A stretch of DNA of 64,000 nt from Haliclystus octoradiatus (GCA_916610825.1 OU744452.1:12318110-12382109); one strand, 5' to 3'. Shown: positions 1 through 12,520, numbered from the stretch's first letter. Made by a program: numbers and translations. The notes: generated by a model not told the origin, from the letters alone.

Positions 1-946
1 TCTTTATAAAAATTAATACTCCCAGTTATCGAAGATGCCATGTCAGCTTCTACCATAATCTCAAGTGTACAGAAATTGTTCTTTCATGTGGAGACCTCCT
101 CAGTACGTCCGGAAAACTGAAACAAGAGTATTGTCATCAAAATTATTAAACATCTATTCCCTGTTTTACAAATTGGCAAAAAAAGTCTCTGATTTCTTGA
201 CCCTTTATCATTTAGGTGTAAAAAAAAGATTAAACCTGCTAAAAATATCAATTTTATCAAATTTATTGGATTTCAATTATGTTAATGCTGGACAGCCTCA
301 TGGTGTACAAATTACCTTGCAGCGCTATGACAGTTCGATAGAGACGTTCTAGTACACATACATAACAGATCGATGATAGGGAGTGAAGAATATCATTAAT
401 GCAGTACAAATACAAATCGAAAGTCTATCATTCAATGAAAAACACCTAAAAAACACTCAAGTTAGCATGTGCCTAATTTACGATTCAGATTGATAAGCTG
501 CTAAGATCCAAACAGAAATAATATTAAGAAACCATGGTATACTTTGAGCTTGACTGGGTTAATCCATGACTCCGCTGGACCGAACGACAACCAAACTTAA
601 ATCAAATACAATAGGAATCTGACTGAGACTGGTTAGCTTTCTGATTTGCCAGTATTTGCGATGATATTATGAGTTCATTGCTAAGCTTTTATCAAAAATA
701 AATATTAGCATTTTGAAATGTATTAAATTCATAATAGATCTTTTAGCAGCATTAGAGTGACAGTTTGCCGGGTGGGTGAATCGAATAGAACAGATTAGAA
801 TAGAATGTAGTTTATTAAAGACATATACGTGTCCATACATGAGGGTTGATATAAGAAATTACAGCATTTGCTTTATATTGTGAGATATTTCCAATAACTG
901 TTTGATAAAATATTACATTTACTAGCTATATGCATATATCTTTTTT
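1..946. other. No gene recognised
   Basis: AT-rich sequence. Short open frames (for example 65-352 +) show no domain, no convincing splice pattern and no similarity to the lectin exons further right. Probably intergenic or an upstream intron of lectin gene 1. Confidence 0.4.
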
Positions 947-1616
947 CTACGAAATGTAATTTATTCTAACTGACGATGACGATGTGTTTGTATTTACTAG
1001 AACTGTTGATGATAGATTTTCTTCCAACAACAATTGTTTGATGGCATTCTTAAATTGATGATTTGGTAATTCTGTGTAATAATTTTGTAGATACTCATCA
1101 ACGCTGAACATGAAACGCCTCTTGCCGTGATTGATAGACGCAGCTGGTATATGAGGTTGGCCCTGTTGTCTGGTGTAGTAGAAATGGCAAGCTTTGTGAA
1201 TTAGTTCTCTGACTAAGATTGATCTTTGCATCACTTTTTGTTGATAAAAATTGAGTCAGCCCAGTTGGTTGAGACTGTTTTCCATTTGCAAAAACTTTGG
1301 TTTTCCCAATCTGACTTTTGCTGCATTATTTATGACATTTCGCTGAAATTCCTGTAGCAAGTTTGGACAGCAAAGAGCCCCAAACTGGAATCCCATAGAG
1401 AGCAGGCTGGGTTGATTCAATTACTGTTATGATTTCCAGGGGTAAGTTATCTTTTATCCTGCAAATGTTGGATAGAAGATATTTTTCTATTTTTATCACT
1501 TGCAAAGGGTGTGCTTTGTAAGTATGTTCTTCATCAAGAACATATGGTATACGCTCGTCATTCAGTAAAATATCTGGAGGAATGTTCTTTCCCAAATTAT
1601 CTTGGGACAAATACAT
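947..1616 (-). mobile_element. LINE-like reverse transcriptase C-terminal fragment
   Basis: Two minus-strand open frames (1616-1326, then 1234-947) read as one degraded protein end. The first contains YGIPVWGSLLSK, resembling the '(Y)G..VWG' segment found downstream of the polymerase core in many non-LTR retrotransposons. The second continues in the same direction after a break. No YxDD core is present, so this is a 5'-truncated, frame-broken remnant. The clade cannot be named. The call rests on motif resemblance only. Confidence 0.4.
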
Positions 1617-1814
1617 AATGCTTTAGTTTTCTCAATGTGAAGGCACAAAGAATTTTCCAGACGCCTTTTGCTTATATTTCTTGTTCAAATTTGTTTAAAG
1701 GTAGTAAAATTATCTTTTCATTGATATTTTATTACATATTTAGAAAAAGAACAATCCATGAATTTTAATTAAAGCTTAAGAAAAACTTCCTATCTATCTC
1801 AATCTATGGCTAAT

Positions 1815-2570
1815 TTACATTTGTATACATGTTAATTGTTCTGAGAAAGTCCCCATGACACGCAGAGCGTTCGTCTCCTGTATTACAATACTGATATTCT
1901 CCAGGATGTAGTGCTTCGGTTTTTCCTCTGATGAATAACAGTGTACATTAAATTTTCCAAATGGTCTATGAGGCTGTTCGCACAATGGTCCCATCGTCTC
2001 CATAGCAACTGGTATAACTTGATACAACTAGTCTAATTCTGCATATTCGATTGAGTTTGCATTCTCAGCTTCGGCCGCTGCAGCTCCAGCAGATTTAGAT
2101 GTGTCTTCAAAGTGACTGGGAGCCATGGTGTCTAGGCATGTGAAGTCCCACACTGTACATTTGCCGTGAGACCAGGGAATCTGTGTGAATCAATAAGAAC
2201 GTTTCAAATCCGATTGACATAAGCACTGAGGTTCAAGAATAGATGGTATACCAACTGATTCCATGGCGCTTTGTGATGCTATTCACAGCATGGTTTCTTG
2301 CAGATCTTCCAGCACTAAACTTGCAGGATAAACCATGCGTTCCCAAGGCGTCAACTGTTGTTACACATTTTCAGACATTTTCTTCCACACTTTTGCATCC
2401 AAGGCGTAGAGCTGTGGCAATTCGGAGATGCGTGTCGTTGAGAAATAAGCCACGTGAGGGTAAGGGTAAACAGCTCAGCCAAGCCCCAGAGTATTTTTCA
2501 TTGAAAGCACTTAGACGACTGATGGACCGTTGATCGGCCGCTGATAAATAAAGGGTTTAATAAATTGATA
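1815..2570 (-). mobile_element. Retroelement polyprotein C-terminal fragment
   Basis: Reading the minus strand from 2570 to 1815 through several frameshifts gives segments typical of the C-terminal part of animal retroelement polyproteins: a stretch near 2420 containing RISELPQLYALDAKVW, then TVWDFTCLDTMAPSHF near 2150, then VIPVAMETMGPLCEQP near 2000 and ALRVMGTFSEQL near 1850. The WD.T..DT pattern recalls a PD-(D/E)XK-type nuclease motif, but upstream acidic and RPDG-like residues look corrupted. It is a non-functional relic; element class is uncertain. Confidence 0.5.
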
Positions 2571-2996
2571 ATCGGCCGACGTCGACCGACGGAGCGTCCC
2601 AAGACTTTTTGGTGTTTATTGATGGTGGTGTTGCGTGGTTTGATTTTGACTGCCATATGTCCAATTGATGTTCAGAATTGATTTTATCCTGTGTTTTTTT
2701 TCTAGATAGAGTATTTTCTGGGATGTAACTGTACATAAGTTGTGTGTCATCTGCGTATTGCATTCACATCCAATGAGTGGGTGAAAAGGTTTTAATTGAG
2801 AACTGAATCGAAGATTGCCTCTTTCGAATATATACTGGATCCCTCTCTGAGACAAACCCTTATATTGGATATTGTTCAATCCATGTATACCTTTTGAAGT
2901 ATTACACACCACGAATCGCACTATTTTCAAATTTGCATTAGCCAAGAGGCGATCAGTATAAGAAGTTTCGTCTTCCATATATTGATATGTTAACAA
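2557..2996 (-). mobile_element. LINE reverse transcriptase YADD fragment
   Basis: The minus-strand frame ending near 2557 begins with QYADDTQLMYSYIP, the F/YADD catalytic loop (motif C) of LINE reverse transcriptases of the CR1/Jockey type. The overlapping frame up to 2996 carries upstream sequence in another phase, so at least one frameshift separates them. Nothing downstream of the YADD segment is intact. It lies next to another retroelement piece, suggesting a small graveyard of insertions. Confidence 0.4.
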
Positions 2997-4196
2997 CCTG
3001 GTTACAATGGATAATAGTTTTCATCAGAATTTGTCCAAAGAGATCCGATTGTCCCTTTGCCGGATTGATTGACGATTGGTCAAATAATAGTCACAGCCTC
3101 GTCCTAATGGAACTAACTCGTATATAGATTTAAACAAATACTTTCTCCTTTCTAATTCCGATCCCTCAAAAGTGTTTCCTGCGTACCAGCCCCGAGGTTT
3201 TGTTGAAGTGTGACTGTTAGCCCAGCAAGTTCCCATGAGTTTGGAATATAATTTATGCATTAATTCGTATTATCATTAATGGCATTGTTGTTGCTGATGA
3301 TTATGACGTGATTGACGAAGAGTTTTGATTTTACGACAATTGATCTTTTGTGATAGAGTGTGAATCGGAGTGTGAATGATTTACCAACAGTATATATAGG
3401 TGTTATTTTCGATGGGCAAAAAACCACACATTAGTTCAACAGCAATTGACCTTCAATTGGTTGTGATTCCTTGATGAATTGCCATTATGTGACAAATTTC
3501 ATCCATCTGCATTAAAATTTTTGGGATTATCCAAAAGTCTACTTTGGCAGCTGAATTCAGCCTGCTATCTACTCAATACAAATGTATGTATAATACGCTA
3601 TATAGAAAAGTTACAATCATAATTTAAACTGTAGAAAGTCAAATTTAAATGTCCTAGATTCAATGAATTGAAAAGTTTGCGATTGGAATGACAAAATTAC
3701 GACTATCGACTATATTTATAGCTTATCAAGTAAGTTTACATTCAAAACTGTAAAGTAATATTCACAGATTGTTTGTGATAGTGACGAAAGCAATTACAAC
3801 CAAATATTAGGATATTTGGCATTGATTTTTTATGGAAATCTGTGCTCACCTTCTAGCCATTTCTTTCCATATCTTATTAATTGAACTAGCGTAAGCAAAA
3901 AATAACAATGATTCAAGGTACATCTCCGGGAACCCTCCATTTAAAACAGTTGTAATAGCCGAGTTAACATAATTTCCAATGTAAACCGTGTACATTCCTA
4001 CATAAGCCTCGTTATTGGTCCTTTTATTCATAAATAAAATCAAGTTTCACTCTGCAATGAAAATGGCGATTCCGTTCAACTTTTATAACCCGCCAAAGAT
4101 TTCTTGAGAATATTTTAATACTTACATTTTATCTGACAAATTTGTGAAATAAAGATTTACAATGACTGTTCTCTATTATCTCTGAACATATCATAG
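2997..4196. other. No gene recognised; probable lectin gene 1 intron
   Basis: Short frames on both strands (3024-3260 -, 3846-4043 -) have no recognisable domain. The final 30 bases before 4197 are pyrimidine-rich and end in an AG, forming the proposed acceptor for the first recognised exon of lectin gene 1. Confidence 0.4.
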
Positions 4197-4482
4197 TATT
4201 TAAAAAATGCACTTCATTGCATTTCTTAAGGTCTCTTTGGATTCTAAGATGCTCATTTGCAATTGACGGCAATAGAAATCAAATTATTAGCATTGGTGGG
4301 ATTTCATCAACAATACTTGGACAGCAAGACCCGTGGTGGCAAGTTGATCTTGGAAAATCCCACAAACTGACAAATGTAATGATTTATAATCGAGGTGATT
4401 GTTGTCACGAACGTCTCCACTTATTCACAATTAAAGCACAAGATTTTCCAATGCCACAAGAAACACAGCTGGAAAAGCAAAT
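4197..4482 (+). CDS. F-type lectin domain, exon of lectin gene 1
   Basis: This exon encodes most of an F-type lectin (fucolectin/tachylectin-4 type) domain. Seen directly: CSFAIDG, then DPWWQVDLG, then VMIYNRGDCCHERLHLF. The RGDCCHER segment fits the R-x-D-x4-R part of the known family fucose-binding motif, including the vicinal cysteine pair; the upstream histidine expected 25 residues before that arginine is a leucine here. A consensus donor (GTAAGT) follows at 4483, leaving phase 2, which joins in frame to the exon at 17057. The acceptor before 4197 gives phase 1, the same as the matching exon of gene 2 at 33654, which is why I prefer it to the AGs near 4230 and 4248. The first about 20 residues fit the family poorly. 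PAN and signal-peptide exons were not found upstream; they may lie left of the window, or gene 1 may be decaying. Confidence 0.78.
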
Positions 4483-4857
4483 GTAAGTACCGAATATTGA
4501 ATAGCTGTTTAATAGTAAAACATGTGTCTGTTCGCTTGTAAACGTTTCTCAGAACCTGTTTAATAATTATAGAATGCCATCTCTTTGGACTATAAAAAGT
4601 AATTTCTGCTACATTGATGATTCCTCTACAATTTTCAAAAATCGTTTCAAAAGATACTTTAATACTAACTGCACTAGATGTAATTCCATATTGTTATGTT
4701 TGCAACTTATCAACAATTCCAGAAACTCAAGTATGAGAATACTATATTTCACTTCAGCCACTCTTAAGTCAATTCAACTGATATATACCTGTATGCTATT
4801 ATAATAATAATAATAATAATCACAAATATTGAATTTTATTATTATTATTATTATTTT

Positions 4858-6096
4858 CATGATGGTATATGCGATAAAAAAACACACAATAATTGGCGCA
4901 ACAGTTTCGATTTAATCTAAAATCATCTTCAGGCAATGTGAAAAGAGAGAGTTAAAAAGTTACATGAATATTTATACAAAAATCTAATTGATTTGTCTAT
5001 TGAATTTATCGGAACGGTATTATACTTTTTAACAATGGCAAACATTAATTACAGGAGAGATATTTTAGCACAAGAACTAATTACGAATATACGATACAAA
5101 CACGGTGAAATAACAGTTACAATCAAAAATAGTTTAACAGCGGCAAAATGCTCTTTGGTATTGTTCTTCCATTTTCTGTATTTCTTCTGGTCGTTGTTTA
5201 ATATATTGCCGACCTGAGTGGTCGACATGACAGTATCGCGCATGTCACACAAGATAACAACAGTTAGATTTAGCGTAACTATGAATATGGAACAGTAATA
5301 GTTTAGAACAAATTGACAAAAAGAAAAACTAAGTACGGATATACTATAAGACAGATACAATGAAATAATTATTACAACCAAAAACAAATAATCCAAAATC
5401 CATTCATCAATGGCAAAATGCTCTATCAGATTGATTACCAACTTTCTGTATTTCCTCTGGTCGTTGTTGAAAAAATTGCCGACAACGACCAGAGGAAATA
5501 CAGAAAGTTGGTAATCAATCTGATAGAACATTTTGCCATTGATGAATGGATTTTGGATTATTTGTTTTTGGTTGTAATAATTATTTCATTGTATCTGTCT
5601 TATAGTATATCCGTACTTAGTTTTTCTTTTTGTCAATTTGTTCTAAACTAAACTATTCTGTTCCATATTCATATTTACGCTAAATCTAACTGTTGTTATC
5701 TTGTGTGACATGCGCGATACTGTCATGTCGACCACTCAGGTCGGCAATATATTAAACAACGACCAGAAGAAATACAGAAAATGGAAGAACAATACCAAAG
5801 AGCATTTTGCCGCTGTTAAACTATTTTTGATTGTAACTGTTATTTCACCGTGTTTGTATCGTATATTCGTAATTAGTTCTTGTGCTAAAATATCTCTCCT
5901 GTAATTATTGTTTGCCATTGTTAAAAAGTATAATACCGTTCCGATAAATTCAATAGACAAATCAATTAGATTTTTATATAAATATTCATGTAACTTTTTA
6001 ACTCTCTCTTTTCACATTGCCTGAAGATGATTTTAGATTAAATCGAAACTGTTGCGCCAATTATTGTGTGTCTTTTTTATCGCATATACCATCATG
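4858..6096. repeat. 1.24-kb near-perfect palindrome (foldback)
   Basis: The left arm (4858-5467) is the reverse complement of the right arm (5482-6096), with only about 14 bases between them and a handful of mismatches and small indels. Outer ends read CATGATGGTATATGCGAT on the left and its complement on the right. Near the outer end of each arm lies a CTGAAGA-hairpin-GAAAC motif (6021-6049 +, 4904-4932 -) like the one at the 3' end of the neighbouring PLE copies. Each arm also contains two related direct-repeat units. Short (ATT)n tracts abut the left end and the long (TTA)n tract follows the right end. Best reading: two 5'-truncated PLE-family 3' ends joined head to head. No protein of known function is encoded. 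Confidence 0.85.
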
Positions 6097-6125
6097 AAAT
6101 TCATGTCAAGTAAACTTTTACGAAG

Positions 6126-6938
<813 letters not shown>

Positions 6939-7644
6939 ATATGGCGAAAGAGTCAAAGAATACACATTCTTTACTGTTACTCAAGTTTCACGCTTTTCAC
7001 AGCGATCTTCAGACAGATTTTTTACTCAATGAAAAATATACATGATATCTACGTTCTATGGTCAACTCTCCGTAATGCTGCTTTCTATTGTTTAATTAAT
7101 ACAATGCTATTGTTATTGCTATTGTTAATACAAGTGGTGGAAAAATGTGATGGTTTCCTTTATTCTCAGTAAATGATTATTTATTATGTTTTTGATTTAT
7201 TAAAATTGGACAGGTAATATTTATTTTCGTGACGACATTTAGATATTAATTCAGTTTTTTTGTTTATTATTGGTTCTTCTGCGCATATAATATGATATTT
7301 TTCTAAGAGGCATAAATGGCATTTTTTCGAGATGTTGTTGTATGCTTTTGCATTAGCGATGGCTGACCATTCGATTTTGTATGTGATGTTTTTGTCTTTT
7401 AAATCCCAAACGTGTTTGGATAGTTGTGTGCTAGTGTTGTATTTTCTGTGTTTAAGTGTTGCCTTGTGTTGCGTGTAGCGTTGTTTTGAACGTGCCTTCC
7501 GTCAACCCAATGTAGCTCTGTCCTTCTTGGTCAAATGGAGTAGTGACGTTTGCTTTATAGATAATACTTTTCATTTGGCATTTGTTGTTGAAAGGGCATA
7601 AGTTTTTGTATCTACAGTTGCATTGGTTGGTGTTAGTTGTGGTG
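6939..7644 (-). mobile_element. Penelope-like element copy C, 3' part, minus strand
   Basis: Reverse complement of the 3' end of the intact PLE copy B: the end of the zinc/linker region, the GIY-YIG nuclease domain, the C-terminal CLLEKY region and the 3' untranslated region with its CTGAAGA...GAAAC motif (7012-6985). Compared with copy B it carries one extra A in the GIY-YIG segment (near 7485), so the domain is frameshifted. It keeps the 25 bases that copy A has lost. The 5' side runs into the assembly gap and the 3' side ends in the (TTA)n tract. It points away from copy A (head to head). Confidence 0.9.
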
Positions 7645-7844
7645 NNNNNNNNNNNNNNNNNNNNNNNNNNNNNNNNNNNNNNNNNNNNNNNNNNNNNNNN
7701 NNNNNNNNNNNNNNNNNNNNNNNNNNNNNNNNNNNNNNNNNNNNNNNNNNNNNNNNNNNNNNNNNNNNNNNNNNNNNNNNNNNNNNNNNNNNNNNNNNNN
7801 NNNNNNNNNNNNNNNNNNNNNNNNNNNNNNNNNNNNNNNNNNNN
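7645..7844. other. Assembly gap (200 N)
   Basis: Exactly 200 N. It lies between inverted PLE copies C and A, so true length and junction structure are unknown. Frames that span it are not evidence of coding. Confidence 1.
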
Positions 7845-9250
7845 TGAGGTGTGTGAACTGGTCGGATTATTCATCTTACAAAAAATAAGCAGCATTTTCG
7901 GGAACGGGAACGTAGGGCTCTACAGAGACGACGGTATCGCAATCCTGAAGAATAAATCAGGCACACAGGCAGAAAGACTCCGAAAGAAAATAATCAAACA
8001 ATTCAAAGACATTGGACTAAATATAACGACAAAATCAAACTTAAAGGTAATTGACTTCTTAGACCTAACATTTAACTTGAACTCTGACACATACCAGCCA
8101 TATCGAAAGCCTAACGACCAACCATTATACATTAACATCAACTCCAACCACCCGCCAAATATACTAAAACAAATACCAACAGCTATTAATCAAAGACTAT
8201 CTGATTTATCCACTAACTCCACAATATTCGAGAACAGTAAAGAACCATACGCTGACGCTTTGAGAAAAAGCGGACACGATACGCACCTAAAATACAATCC
8301 ACGAGAAACACCATTAAACAACAATAGAAAATGCCGATCAAGAAAAGCCATATGGTTCAATCCACCCTACAACAAGAGCGTGAAAACTAACATCGGTCGT
8401 ACGTTCCTTAACTTAATAAAAAAACACTTCCCAAAATCGAACAAATTAAACAAGATTTTCAATCTCAACACAATCAAAGTCAGCTATAGTTGCACAAATA
8501 ACATGAATTCAATCCTAAAGAGCCATAACAATAAAATAATCAATTCGACAACAAACACCACAACTAACACCAACCAATGCAACTGTAGATACATAAACTT
8601 ATGCCCTTTCAACAAAAAATGCCAAATGAAAAGTATTATCTATAAAGCAAACGTCACTACTCCATTTGACCAAGAAGGACAGAGCTACATTGGGTTGACG
8701 GAAGGCACGTTCAAACAACGCTACACGCAACACAAGGCAACACTTAAACACAGAAAATACAACACTAGCACACAACTATCCAAACACGTTTGGGATTTAA
8801 AAGACAAAAACATCACATACAAAATCGAATGGTCAGCCATCGCTAATGCAAAAGCATACAACAACATCTCGAAAAATATCATATTATATGCGCAGAAGAA
8901 CCAATAATAAACAAAAAAACTGAATTAATATCCAAATGTCGTCACGAAAATAAATATTACCTGTCCAATTTTAATAAATCAAAAACATAATAAATAATCA
9001 TTTACTGAGAATAAAGGAAACCATCACATTTTTCCACCACTTGTATTAACAATAGCAATAACAATAGCATTGTATTAATTAAACAATAGAAAGCAGCATT
9101 ACGGAGAGTTGACCATAGAACGTAGATATCATGTATATTTTTCATTGAGTAAAAAATCTGTCTGAAGATCGCTGTGAAAAGCGTGAAACTTGAGTAACAG
9201 TAAAGAATGTGTATTCTTTGACTCTTTCGCCATATATTATTATTATTATT
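7845..9250 (+). mobile_element. Penelope-like element copy A, truncated
   Basis: Starts at the gap inside reverse transcriptase motif B (EVCELVGL) and continues through YRDD, the thumb, the CxC...C zinc/linker region and the GIY-YIG domain. It is almost identical to copy B at an offset of about 2.5 kb. The coding end is broken: about 25 bases of copy B (11368-11392 region) are missing near 8873, between A-rich runs that could have provided microhomology, so the frame stops at 8907 and the C-terminal CHLCLLEK segment is lost. The 3' untranslated region (8908-9250) matches copy B and runs straight into copy B, giving the head-to-tail tandem layout common for PLEs. Confidence 0.92.
9162..9189 (+). 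ncRNA. Hammerhead-like core in PLE copy A
   Basis: CTGAAGA, a short hairpin (CGC...GCG), then GAAAC. This is the order of the conserved hammerhead ribozyme core (CUGANGA - stem II - GAAA). Hammerhead motifs are known in PLE terminal repeats. One extra or unpaired base follows CTGAAGA, and I could not find a convincing stem I and cleavage site, so activity is unproven. Confidence 0.4.
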
Positions 9251-9370
9251 TACCGCTCTGTCAAATGAAGACATAGAGCCCTATATTATCTGCTATTAGA
9301 TAAACATAAATTTTATTATTACATTGCTCCTAACGCTTAGTAGAGCACTATCATCTTAACGCAGGGAAAC
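9251..9370 (+). repeat. PLE 5' leader / pLTR-like segment
   Basis: The segment beginning TACCGCTCTGTCAAATG precedes copy B. The same segment occurs again after copy B (about 11770-11835), where it ends in (TTA)n rather than continuing. This suggests it is the start of a PLE unit and that a third, truncated unit followed copy B. Confidence 0.6.
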
Positions 9371-11509
9371 GTGGAGAAAGCCACATTCACTTACTCTATG
9401 AAAAATATACCAATACCGCCTAGGAAAACATACGTAATGCAGCTAATCGATAAAATTGAAAGTGTAATTAAAAGAATGCGCTGGAAAGCGTTTTTCTTCC
9501 AGGAGAGCGACAAAGAAAACTTAGATAATTTAAAAGATGACCACTATGGATTTAAGACTAGAAATTGTCCGCCGCAGATCCCAGAATTGGAAAGTTTCGA
9601 ATCCGATTTAATGAAATTGACAACAAATATCCAATTCAGGCCAATAAATGACAAATTCCAACGCCAACTTAGACAAGATATCAACGCAATCAAAACATCT
9701 TCGAAAGCGTTCGTCCCTGCTGACAAAACAAGAAATTATTACAAACTTGACAAAAGCCAACATGATAAATTACTACACAATAATATCACATCCACTTACA
9801 AGAAAACTAATGAAGCTACAGTGAACAAGATCAACAGAGAGGCAAAAGAGATTACGAAAGAACTAAGGATTGACAAGCGAACGGAGAGAATCGCCCAGCA
9901 AAAGGCTTTTATCACCATCAAAGACCATAAGGACAACTTTCAACATAACCCTACCTGCCGACTAATTAACCCTGCAAAAAGTGAGGTCGGAATTGTAAGC
10001 AAAAAAATAATCGAAAAAATTGTAATCGACATCAAATCAAAATCAAATGCCAACCAATGGAAAAATTCTTTCTCCGTAATCAAATGGTTTGAAAATTTAA
10101 AAGACAAACACAAATTATCTTTTCTAGTTTTCGATATAGAAAATTTTTACCCTTCTATATCCGAAAAACTCCTCAAAGAATCTATAAATTTCGCGAGAAA
10201 CCTCACACAAATTTCCGAAATAGACGAAAAAATCATAATGCACTCCAGGAAATCAGTACTATTTAATAACGACTCGGTATGGGTGAAAAAGAACAGCAAC
10301 AGCCTATTTGATGTCACTATGGGAAGCTATGACGGTGCTGAGGTGTGTGAACTGGTCGGATTATTCATCTTACAAAAAATAAGCAGCATTTTCGGGAACG
10401 GGAACGTAGGGCTCTACAGAGACGACGGTATCGCAATCCTGAAGAATAAATCAGGCACACAGGCAGAAAGACTCCGAAAGAAAATAATCAAACAATTCAA
10501 AGACATTGGACTAAATATAACGACAAAATCAAACTTAAAGGTAATTGACTTCTTAGACCTAACATTTAACTTGAACTCTGACACATACCAGCCATATCGA
10601 AAGCCTAACGACCAACCATTATACATTAACATCAACTCCAACCACCCGCCAAATATACTAAAACAAATACCAACAGCTATTAATCAAAGACTATCTGATT
10701 TATCCACTAACTCCACAATATTCGAGAACAGTAAAGAACCATACGCTGACGCTTTGAGAAAAAGCGGACACGATACGCACCTAAAATACAATCCACGAGA
10801 AACACCATTAAACAACAATAGAAAATGCCGATCAAGAAAAGCCATATGGTTCAATCCACCCTACAACAAGAGCGTGAAAACTAACATCGGTCGTACGTTC
10901 CTTAACTTAATAAAAAAACACTTCCCAAAATCGAACAAATTAAACAAGATTTTCAATCTCAACACAATCAAAGTCAGCCATAGTTGCACAAATAACATGA
11001 ATTCAATCCTAAAGAGCCATAACAATAAAATAATCAATTCGACAACAAACACCACAACTAACACCAACCAATGCAACTGTAGATACAAAAACTTATGCCC
11101 TTTCAACAACAAATGCCAAATGAAAAGTATTATCTATAAAGCAAATGTCACTACTCCATTTGACCAAGAAGGACAGAGCTACATTGGGTTGACGGAAGGC
11201 ACGTTCAAACAACGCTACACGCAACACAAGGCAACACTTAAACACAGAAAATACAACACTAGCACACAACTATCCAAACACGTTTGGGATTTAAAAGACA
11301 AAAACATCACATACAAAATCGAATGGTCAGCCATCGCTAATGCAAAAGCATACAACAACATCTCGAAAAAATGCCATTTATGCCTCTTAGAAAAATATCA
11401 TATTATATGCGCAGAAGAACCAATAATAAACAAAAAAACTGAATTAATATCTAAATGTCGTCACGAAAATAAATATTACCTGTCCAATTTTAATAAATCA
11501 AAAACATAA
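9371..11509 (+). CDS. Intact Penelope-like element protein (RT + GIY-YIG)
   Basis: A 712-codon uninterrupted frame encoding a PLE reverse transcriptase fused to a GIY-YIG endonuclease, the enzyme pair that nicks the target and copies the element RNA. Visible in order: N-terminal KNIPIPPRKTY and RMRWKAFFF (10-50); ITIKDHKDNF...CRLINPAKSEVG (about 178-205); motif A VFDIENFYPS (about 252); motif B MGSYDGAEVCELVGL (about 316); motif C YRDD (about 349); thumb VIDFLDLTFNL; a cysteine cluster CNCRYKNLCPFNNKC (about 570); GIY-YIG start SYIGLTEG (about 603) with FKQRYTQHK; and CHLCLLEKY...ICAEE near the end. The frame is open from 9344; the first ATG is 9398, but residues before it look like the family, so the true start is unclear. 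All core catalytic signatures are present, so this may be a recently active copy. It sits in the intron of lectin gene 1. Confidence 0.95.
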   Translation: MEKATFTYSMKNIPIPPRKTYVMQLIDKIESVIKRMRWKAFFFQESDKENLDNLKDDHYGFKTRNCPPQIPELESFESDLMKLTTNIQFRPINDKFQRQLRQDINAIKTSSKAFVPADKTRNYYKLDKSQHDKLLHNNITSTYKKTNEATVNKINREAKEITKELRIDKRTERIAQQKAFITIKDHKDNFQHNPTCRLINPAKSEVGIVSKKIIEKIVIDIKSKSNANQWKNSFSVIKWFENLKDKHKLSFLVFDIENFYPSISEKLLKESINFARNLTQISEIDEKIIMHSRKSVLFNNDSVWVKKNSNSLFDVTMGSYDGAEVCELVGLFILQKISSIFGNGNVGLYRDDGIAILKNKSGTQAERLRKKIIKQFKDIGLNITTKSNLKVIDFLDLTFNLNSDTYQPYRKPNDQPLYININSNHPPNILKQIPTAINQRLSDLSTNSTIFENSKEPYADALRKSGHDTHLKYNPRETPLNNNRKCRSRKAIWFNPPYNKSVKTNIGRTFLNLIKKHFPKSNKLNKIFNLNTIKVSHSCTNNMNSILKSHNNKIINSTTNTTTNTNQCNCRYKNLCPFNNKCQMKSIIYKANVTTPFDQEGQSYIGLTEGTFKQRYTQHKATLKHRKYNTSTQLSKHVWDLKDKNITYKIEWSAIANAKAYNNISKKCHLCLLEKYHIICAEEPIINKKTELISKCRHENKYYLSNFNKSKT

Positions 11510-12205
<696 letters not shown>

Positions 12206-12520
12206 GATTGATTGATTGATTCATTGATTCATTGATTCATTGATTTTTATTTGTCAAATGAAATAAAAGTTTGACTGGCAAACACTGGTAAGTTACATAT
12301 AACTCACACTTACATTGGAGCCTAAATTTGAAATACAATATGATAATAATTAAAAGCTTATCAGAATTTGAACAATTTCGGCATACGCGTTATGTAAATC
12401 TCCGTTGAACTTTTTCTATGCGTTTAACATCTTTTAATATATAAGGACTCCATACTGGTGAGTAATATTCCAATATAGGACGTATACGTTGTATAGGCTT
12501 TTATTAGTAACAAGCCTTCG
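12206..12520 (-). mobile_element. LINE 3' end fragment with (AATC/AATG) tail
   Basis: Read on the minus strand, the segment encodes the C-terminal LINE pattern LEYYSPVWSPYILKDVKRIE followed by KVQRRFT, then breaks, and ends with a simple AATCAATGAATC-type tail at 12206-12245. That pattern is characteristic of CR1-like LINE reverse transcriptase ends. It is a severely 5'-truncated, internally deleted insertion. Confidence 0.68.

Noticed and set aside
2243-2533. Plus-strand 96-codon frame
   Set aside because: It is the antisense shadow of the retroelement fragment on the minus strand.
3688-3729. Short candidate first exon of lectin gene 1 (MTKLRLSTIFIAYQ then GTAAGT)
   Set aside because: Resembles the gene 2 signal peptide start, but it ends in phase 0 while the next exon needs phase 1, and no PAN exon lies between. 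Probably chance.
7452-7895. Frames running through the N block
   Set aside because: They are open only because N positions have no stops; real PLE sequence on either side is in opposite orientations.
10861-11112. Minus-strand frames inside the PLE
   Set aside because: Shadows of the intact PLE coding sequence on the plus strand.
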